Assembly: GCF_040640155.1 (NCBI RefSeq)
Contig: NZ_JBFABE010000003.1
Span: 124,001 to 188,000 of the forward strand
Direction: 5' to 3'
From: Streptosporangium sp040640155
GTDB taxonomy: Bacteria > Actinomycetota > Actinomycetes > Streptosporangiales > Streptosporangiaceae
DNA length: 64,000 nucleotides
Shown here piece after piece: positions 61,396-64,000 of the stretch (its first letter is position 1; every line of letters begins with the position of its first letter). Made by a program: the position numbers and the translations under genes. Below the pieces are notes generated by a model. The model was not told the origin of the DNA, did no database searches, and saw nothing but the letters and a program-made list of their open reading frames with translations.

Positions 61396-63009
61396 TCAGC
61401 GGCGGGCCGCCAGGATCCGCGCCTCCCGAGCCAGCAGCGGGACCAGCACGATCCCGACGAGGATCGGCGTCACCATGAACCGGAAGTCCGGCGCGGTGTT
61501 GGTGAGGATCACGCCGAGCTGCTGGCCGGCGACCACGGCCGCCCCGGCGAGCGCCGCCCTGCTTCCGGTACGCCTCCGGGCCAGCACCGCCGCGGCGTAG
61601 CCGAGGTAGCACCAGAAGGGCGCCCGCCAGAGCAGCCACTCGAACTGCCTGACCGTGGAGGCGTCCAGCGCGGTCAGGCCGGCGGACCGCAGGGCCGGGA
61701 GGAAGGGCCGCTGCCGCATCACCGAGGCCACGCGGGTGCCCTCCCAGGCAGAAGGCAGGCGCGGGTCGTGCAGGGAGAAGCGGTAGAGCTCGCCCCCGGG
61801 TTCCCCCGCGGTCGAGTCGATCTGCCAGGCCAGCGCGGCGCGGCAGATCCGGGTGCCCAGCATCAGGCCGGGCGCGCGGGCCAGCAGTCCCCGCCAGAGC
61901 CGCAGGACGTCGGAGATCCGCCGCTCGGCCTCGGCGTGACCGAAGGCGGGGTCGAAGAAGATCCGCGCCATGGTGTGGCAGGTCGCCCCCCGCCGCCAGG
62001 CCTCGGGCGGGGCGATCGCCTCCAGCAGGGCGCGTTCCTCGCGCCCGAAGAGCTCGGGGCGTTCCCCGTACGCCACGGCGAGGTCGCCGAAGACCGTCTG
62101 GTAGGCGAACGTGCGGGAGGGGGGCGTGATGCCCAGCGCCGGATAGCCGGCACCCAGCATCAGCGCCGGCACCGTCACCGCGGTGGCCGCCACGACCGCC
62201 AGCCGGCGGCGGGCCGCGGGCAGCAGCAGCGCCAGCAGGACGGCGGCGATCAACGCGACCAGGAAGCCGTTGTGGCGGAAGAGGCCCAGCCCGAGCAGCT
62301 CGGCGCAGAAGACCGGCAGACGCGGGTCCCGGGCCGTCACGCCCCGGGACCGCGCGGGCCTGCGCCGCCGCCGCGCCCCGCCCCGCCGCCGCGCGGACGC
62401 GATCCCGGACGTGGTCGTGGACGTGGTCGTGGAGGCGGTGCCGGACACGGTGCCGGACACTGTGCCGGACGGGGCCGGGGCCCCGGTCCCTGACGAGACC
62501 GGGGAGGCGAGCCTGATCGCGGTGCCCGCGGCCAGCACGGCGCAGATCGTGAACGGCACGTCCTTCCAGATCGCCACGGTGAAGGCACCGAGCGGCGGCG
62601 ACAGCGTGGCGCAGCCGACCGCGACGAGCAGCCACCGCCCCCGCGCGCCCAGCGCCCTGACCGCGCCCGCCAGGTGGGCCAGCGCGGCGGCCATCCCGGC
62701 CGTCTGCAGCAGGGTGACCGCGGACACGTCACCGGTCAGCCACAGGCAGAGCCCGAGCAGGGCGTCGTAGGCGACCGACTGCCCGGCCACCCAGGGCCCC
62801 GTCGTGACGTGCTCGACGTAGGTGACGGAATCGGGGCTCATCAGGCCGGGGTGGAAGGCGAGCCACCAGCCGAGCAGCACGAGCTGGCCGGTCGCGTAAC
62901 AGGCGAGCGCGAACCGCCGGCCGGCGTCGGGGGAACCGGGGTCCGGGGAACCGGGGCTCTCCGGCCGCTGCCGCGCGGCCGTGCTCGGCTCCACCGTACT
63001 GATCGTCAT
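61396..63009 (-). CDS. polytopic membrane protein, possibly GT-C or DUF6020-like
   Basis: The 537-residue protein has about nine to eleven hydrophobic segments, an outer loop PDSVTYVEHVTTGPWV after the first helix, LFRHNGFLVALIAAVLLALLL, and ICRAALAWQIDSTAGEPGG. These are features of the DUF6020-type membrane family seen beside surface-glycan genes; a lipid-linked sugar transferase of GT-C type is one possibility, but I see no certain catalytic motif. A Thr/Ser/Arg-rich loop lies near 190-225. ATG 63009 follows GGGAAGA; ATG 63051 is an alternative. It is divergent from the deacetylase. Confidence 0.65.
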   Translation of the reverse strand: MTISTVEPSTAARQRPESPGSPDPGSPDAGRRFALACYATGQLVLLGWWLAFHPGLMSPDSVTYVEHVTTGPWVAGQSVAYDALLGLCLWLTGDVSAVTLLQTAGMAAALAHLAGAVRALGARGRWLLVAVGCATLSPPLGAFTVAIWKDVPFTICAVLAAGTAIRLASPVSSGTGAPAPSGTVSGTVSGTASTTTSTTTSGIASARRRGGARRRRRPARSRGVTARDPRLPVFCAELLGLGLFRHNGFLVALIAAVLLALLLPAARRRLAVVAATAVTVPALMLGAGYPALGITPPSRTFAYQTVFGDLAVAYGERPELFGREERALLEAIAPPEAWRRGATCHTMARIFFDPAFGHAEAERRISDVLRLWRGLLARAPGLMLGTRICRAALAWQIDSTAGEPGGELYRFSLHDPRLPSAWEGTRVASVMRQRPFLPALRSAGLTALDASTVRQFEWLLWRAPFWCYLGYAAAVLARRRTGSRAALAGAAVVAGQQLGVILTNTAPDFRFMVTPILVGIVLVPLLAREARILAARR

Positions 63010-63268
63010 GGTCTTCCCAGCGGGTTCTGGCAGCGGGCGGGTGCTCATCATCGGGCACCGGCCGGGAACGCCCGCGCCGACTATACGCAGCCGTGACCTG
63101 GGGAATCACCAAGCTTGCGACACGTCGGCGGGAGCGGGTGCCGGAGCGCCCCGGCCCTCGGCGGGGCGGGGTTTCACAGAACATCGTGACTCTTCCGCCC
63201 CGGAAGGCCTCAGCCGTCTCGATAGGATGCCCCTTCGACCGACGTCGATTTGACCCGGAGCTCCCCTC

Positions 63269-64000
63269 ATGAAGTCTCCTGTCCGAATGGTGCTGGCCGC
63301 GTCCTGCGCGGTAGCCATGATTTCCGTCCCGACCACCGCGTGGAGTGCGGACAAGCCAGAAAACACCCCCAAGGCGGCGGCCACGCCCAAGGCGACGGGC
63401 AAGGCCAAGCCCGCTCCCAAGCCCGTGCCCGCTCCCAAGCCCGTGGACTGCGCGAAGGTCAAGTGCATCGCGCTGACCTTCGACGACGGCCCCGGCAAGT
63501 ACGCCGACAAGCTGCTCGACACCTTCAAGAAGTACAAGTCCAAGGCGACGTTCTTCCTCGAGGGCCAGTACGTGAAGTCCCGGCCCGCGTTCGCCAAGCG
63601 GATGGTCGTCGAGGGCCACGAGATCGGCAACCACAGCTACACCCACCCGCACCTGCGGGAACTGTCCGAGGACAAGATCCGCGAGGAGCTGACCTCGACC
63701 CAGGCCATCGTCAAGAAGGTGACCGGCAAGTACCCGACGACGATCCGCCCGCCCTACGGCGAGCTCGACGGGCGTGTCTCGGCGATCGCCAAGGAAATGG
63801 GCATGCCGATCATCCTGTGGAACGGCGGCTCGCGGGACTGGGCGACCAGGAACGAGAAGGCCATCCACGACGAGGTGCTCAAGAACGCCAAGCGTGACGG
63901 CGTGATCCTGATGCACGACTGGGTCGAGCAGACCGTCAAGGTGATGCCGAAGCTGCTGGTCGCGCTGCAGAAGCAGGGCTACCACGTGGTGTCGGTCTCC
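63269..64000 (+). CDS. polysaccharide deacetylase (carbohydrate esterase 4), partial
   Basis: The first 244 residues are visible; the gene runs off the right edge. A signal peptide (residues 1-27) is followed by a Lys/Pro/Ala-rich spacer (28-59), so it is exported. The NodB domain has TFDDGP (70-75, metal and catalytic Asp), HSYTHP (122-127, zinc His pair), RPPYGE (160-165) and ILMHDW with the catalytic His (about 216). The usual D-x-x-DW segment reads NGGSRDW, losing the first Asp. It would remove acetyl groups from peptidoglycan or another glycan, fitting the neighbouring surface-polymer locus. Confidence 0.9.
   Translation, partial: MKSPVRMVLAASCAVAMISVPTTAWSADKPENTPKAAATPKATGKAKPAPKPVPAPKPVDCAKVKCIALTFDDGPGKYADKLLDTFKKYKSKATFFLEGQYVKSRPAFAKRMVVEGHEIGNHSYTHPHLRELSEDKIREELTSTQAIVKKVTGKYPTTIRPPYGELDGRVSAIAKEMGMPIILWNGGSRDWATRNEKAIHDEVLKNAKRDGVILMHDWVEQTVKVMPKLLVALQKQGYHVVSVS

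Noticed and set aside
1..64000. tRNA or rRNA genes, integrase or attachment site
   Set aside because: No cloverleaf-like sequence, T-loop signature, rRNA segment or recombinase motif was found on either strand by eye; a tRNAscan run would settle the tRNA point.

Overview
The window is very GC-rich (clearly above 70 percent by eye, with almost every third codon position G or C), uses many GTG and TTG starts, and carries typical actinomycete gene families: PerM-like protein, DUF3017, PspC sensor kinase, WhiB trace, form II cox genes. The housekeeping order mdh - DUF3017 - folD - purH - purN - perM - sucDC - small B12-binding mutase subunit - pcrA is the one I recall from Streptomyces-like chromosomes. 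The best guess is a spore-forming actinomycete of the Streptosporangiaceae type, but genus is an inference. No rRNA, tRNA, insertion sequence, phage gene or CRISPR array was seen. A run of 98 N (13677-13774) marks an assembly gap inside a tandem repeat.

Layout. 1-2.9 kb: partial CorC/HlyC-like membrane protein, galE, secreted DUF11-like protein. 3-28 kb: core metabolism, with four TCA steps (mdh, icd, citrate synthase, sucCD) beside folD, purH and purN; between them sit two unusual membrane sensors (a Ser/Thr kinase fused to a solute-binding domain, and a sigma-like domain fused through one membrane helix to a propeller-like outer domain), an FHA-HTH protein, an icmB-like B12 subunit, three tandem paralogous exported proteins, and pcrA. 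28-36.5 kb: PIG-L deacetylase, CPBP protease, a WhiB C-terminal remnant, zinc metallopeptidase lipoprotein, glutamate-cysteine-ligase-like enzyme, and a PspC-type two-component system divergent from a PspC/LiaF-like membrane protein. 36.5-42 kb: cox-type molybdenum hydroxylase operon (S-L-M, then coxG). 42-44 kb: NUDIX hydrolase and a class II Fic protein with a probable operator.

44-64 kb is a cell-surface polymer locus: three large fusions of a family 2 glycosyltransferase with a CDP-glycerol glycerophosphotransferase (TagF-like) domain, two family 4 glycosyltransferases, two tandem sulfotransferases, a CDP-alcohol phosphatidyltransferase, a UDP-galactopyranose-mutase-like flavoprotein, a polytopic membrane protein and (cut by the window end) a polysaccharide deacetylase. 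Two [GT2-TagF + GT4] pairs flank the centre, so the locus looks partly built by duplication. The inferred product is a teichoic-acid-like wall polymer that may be sulfated; this is the most interesting hypothesis in the window and is untested.

Functions are called from motifs read by eye and from family knowledge; no database search was run. Start codons were chosen by ribosome-binding sites and family length, and differ from the longest open frame in many cases.
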